This document shows positions 6,304 to 7,630 of a stretch of DNA of 7,630 nt, one piece after another. How positions within the stretch are numbered: position 1 is the stretch's first letter; each line of letters begins with the position of its first letter. Location: assembly GCA_947480375.1 (NCBI GenBank), contig CANKCX010000026.1:1-7630 (forward strand), given 5' to 3'. The DNA is from Actinomycetota bacterium (GTDB taxonomy: Bacteria > Actinomycetota > Actinomycetes > Nanopelagicales > Nanopelagicaceae). The notes under the pieces are model-generated. The model was not told where the DNA came from. It was given only the letters and a program-made list of their open reading frames with translations, and ran no database searches. The position numbers were made by a program, and so were the translations under genes.

Positions 6304-7416
6304 TTGGATGTGGCGAAGAAAATATTTGTTCATGCCGGTTTCCATAAGACCGGAACAACTGCCATCCAATCAAGTTTCTTTGCGGCTACTAAAGAATTAG
6401 AGAGCGCTGGAATCATCTATCCGCATGTCGGCGGAAAAGCACATCACAAAGCCGTTTACTCGCTTATGGGCAAAACTTGGGGTTGGGAAGATCGCGGTGG
6501 AGTACTGGCAACTGATGAGAAGTGGCGCAGATTTGTAAAGACAATCAAAGGTTCAAAATCGACTGCGTTAATTAGTTCAGAATTCTTATGTGAATTAACC
6601 GAAGCGCAAATCATAAAATTCAAGAAAGATCTTGGGGCAAGTGATGTAACTATTTGTTTCACCCTACGCCCGCTCTTGAAAATTATTCCATCCGCTTACC
6701 AACAACATTTAAAAATCGGTATAAAAAGTAGCTATGAAAAGTGGTTACATTCGATTTTGGATGAACCAGGTGTTTCCACAATTACACCTTCATTCTGGGT
6801 ACGCCATATGCATGCCGATGTTTTAGCAAAATGGATAAAGCACTTTGGCAGCGATAATGTAATTCTTCTAGTTGTCGATGAAAAGAATCCAGAATTTATG
6901 TATGACCAATTCAATTCACTACTTGGATTAATGCCCGGTTTCCTTGCGCCGCAAAATGATAAAGACAGCAACCGTTCACTTTCATTAAATGAAATAACTC
7001 TTTTGAACACTATTAATAAGAAGTTTCCAAAAAAGCGCAGCTGGCATGATTATGAAACCTTTATTCGAAATGGCGCTATTAAGTACTTAACGAACAAGGT
7101 GACGCCTGAACCGGATGATGCCAGATTATTAACCCCACAATGGGCCGTGGATATTGCGAAGGAAGTTTCGAATAAGAACGTCGAAAAAATAAAGAGCCTT
7201 GGAATCAAAATAATTGGCGATATTGATTCCTTTGAATCCGCCCAGATTGCGATGGGCGAAAACCCCGAAGTAAATATGATCCCGGTTGAATTAGCTGCTA
7301 AAGCTTTGATTGCCATGGATTTAAAAGTGATGGAAAAACTGCCAACTCGGTATGTAGCCAAGGTTCTTTGGAAGATGATTAAGCGCGATATCCGAAGCGG
7401 TAAGTGGAAAAAGTAA
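6304..7416 (+). CDS. Sulfotransferase-like protein (PAPS-dependent)
   Basis: A 370-residue protein with the hallmarks of sulfotransferases that move sulfate from PAPS to a sugar, lipid or other acceptor. The 5'-phosphosulfate loop IFVHAGFHKTGTTAIQ lies at residues 7-22. A strand with SSEFLCEL (91-98) is followed by the 3'-phosphate motif FTLRPLLKIIPSAYQQ (119-134), with Arg122 and Ser130 in the expected spacing. NRSLSLNEITLLNTINK (223-239) resembles a conserved segment of bacterial capsule or Nod-factor-type sulfotransferases. The C-terminal tail is basic and no membrane segment is seen. The start is TTG at 6304, supported by AGG at 6294-6296 with a 7-nt spacer; a GTG at 6310 is the alternative. 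It probably shares a transcript with the hydrolase. Acceptor unknown; a role in modifying surface glycan is inferred only. Confidence 0.85.
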   Translation: MDVAKKIFVHAGFHKTGTTAIQSSFFAATKELESAGIIYPHVGGKAHHKAVYSLMGKTWGWEDRGGVLATDEKWRRFVKTIKGSKSTALISSEFLCELTEAQIIKFKKDLGASDVTICFTLRPLLKIIPSAYQQHLKIGIKSSYEKWLHSILDEPGVSTITPSFWVRHMHADVLAKWIKHFGSDNVILLVVDEKNPEFMYDQFNSLLGLMPGFLAPQNDKDSNRSLSLNEITLLNTINKKFPKKRSWHDYETFIRNGAIKYLTNKVTPEPDDARLLTPQWAVDIAKEVSNKNVEKIKSLGIKIIGDIDSFESAQIAMGENPEVNMIPVELAAKALIAMDLKVMEKLPTRYVAKVLWKMIKRDIRSGKWKK

Positions 7417-7473
7417 ATCCCTAAAATTCATATTCCGTATTCATTACGTTTTTCTCTCTGCTTGGACTCAGTT

Positions 7474-7515
7474 AAATCCAATTATCTAAATTTCACCCAT
7501 GAGTTCATTGGATTT
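7474..7515. repeat. 9-bp inverted repeat between convergent genes
   Basis: AAATCCAAT (7474-7482) and ATTGGATTT (7507-7515) are perfect reverse complements with a 24-nt loop. The dyad sits in the 136-bp gap between the sulfotransferase stop and the stop of the minus-strand gene at the right edge. A long hairpin at a convergent junction could act in termination or protect 3' ends, but there is no T-tract after it. Confidence 0.35.
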
Positions 7516-7537
7516 CCATGGCAAAGAGGGAATTCGC

Positions 7538-7554
7538 AGAGCGAGTTAAGCTCT
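7538..7554. terminator. Short hairpin at the 3' end of the right-edge gene (weak)
   Basis: AGAGC (7538-7542) and GCTCT (7550-7554) form a perfect 5-bp stem with a 7-nt loop. It overlaps the last bases of the minus-strand stop codon. No T-tract is present on either strand, so intrinsic termination is doubtful. Confidence 0.2.
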
Positions 7555-7630
7555 ACTTAAGTCCCTGATTTGCACGATCTAAATCAGCCTGAAAATCTAC
7601 TTCGACTGCAAATAGATCAGATATATCAAC
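7553..7630 (-). CDS. C-terminal 25 residues of an unknown protein, perhaps a nucleotidyltransferase
   Basis: Reading the minus strand from the window end gives an open frame of 25 codons ending in TAG (7555-7553): VDISDLFAVEVDFQADLDRA followed by NQGLK. The pattern acidic-V-D/E-x-x-x-DL-x-R/A-N resembles the end of NTP-transferase-fold enzymes (sugar-1-phosphate or phosphocholine nucleotidyltransferases), where an E/D-x-D-x-x-x-DL-x-x-A segment is the last conserved element. That resemblance is weak at this length. The gene is convergent with the sulfotransferase. The frame is judged coding because of its protein-like composition and the convergent layout. Confidence 0.5.
   Translation of the reverse strand, partial: VDISDLFAVEVDFQADLDRANQGLK

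Noticed and set aside
6456..7361. Three minus-strand open frames (68, 92 and 103 codons) antisense to the sulfotransferase gene
   Set aside because: The plus-strand frame carries both PAPS-binding motifs over its length; the antisense frames have no recognisable domain or ribosome site.
7499..7549. Plus-strand ATG at 7499 starting a 16-codon peptide
   Set aside because: It stops at a TAA after 16 codons, has no clear ribosome site, and overlaps an inverted repeat; no support for a real small protein.

Overview
The window looks like ordinary chromosome from a bacterium, most likely a streamlined, AT-leaning actinobacterium such as the freshwater acI / Nanopelagicales group. That placement is inferred from several signs: an FprA-type (adrenodoxin-reductase-like) ferredoxin reductase, a KorA with gamma and alpha domains fused, paired with a short KorB as in Mycobacterium, frequent GTG/TTG starts, short intergenic spaces, and third codon positions rich in A/T (G+C judged by eye to be in the low forties percent). 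No phage, transposon, CRISPR or plasmid feature is visible.

Left part (1-1052, + strand): the C-terminal two thirds of an NADP-ferredoxin reductase (fprA-like, cut by the window start), followed after 28 bp by a complete tRNA-Arg(ACG) with an encoded CCA end. A plausible promoter for the tRNA sits across the end of the reductase gene.

Centre (1068-5133, - strand): a tight three-gene operon, korA-korB-gdhA. KorA and KorB form a 2-oxoacid:ferredoxin oxidoreductase, most likely 2-oxoglutarate-specific, and GdhA is a glutamate dehydrogenase. korA and korB overlap by 8 bp; korB and gdhA are 3 bp apart. Together with the nearby ferredoxin reductase they could connect glutamate to 2-oxoglutarate, succinyl-CoA, reduced ferredoxin and NADPH.

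Right part (5276-7416, + strand): a divergently transcribed cluster of a small ABM-fold monooxygenase-like protein, an alpha/beta hydrolase with an HGGFW motif, and a PAPS-dependent sulfotransferase-like protein that begins with TTG. Their joint pathway is not clear. The 142-bp divergent region (5134-5275) holds two short palindromes and a spaced direct repeat that may be promoter or operator elements. At the right edge, the last 25 codons of a convergent minus-strand gene are visible; they resemble the C-terminus of a sugar-1-phosphate/phosphocholine-type nucleotidyltransferase, at low confidence.

I see no clearly new biological system. The most interesting points are the translationally linked KorAB-GDH operon and the undefined monooxygenase-hydrolase-sulfotransferase cluster.
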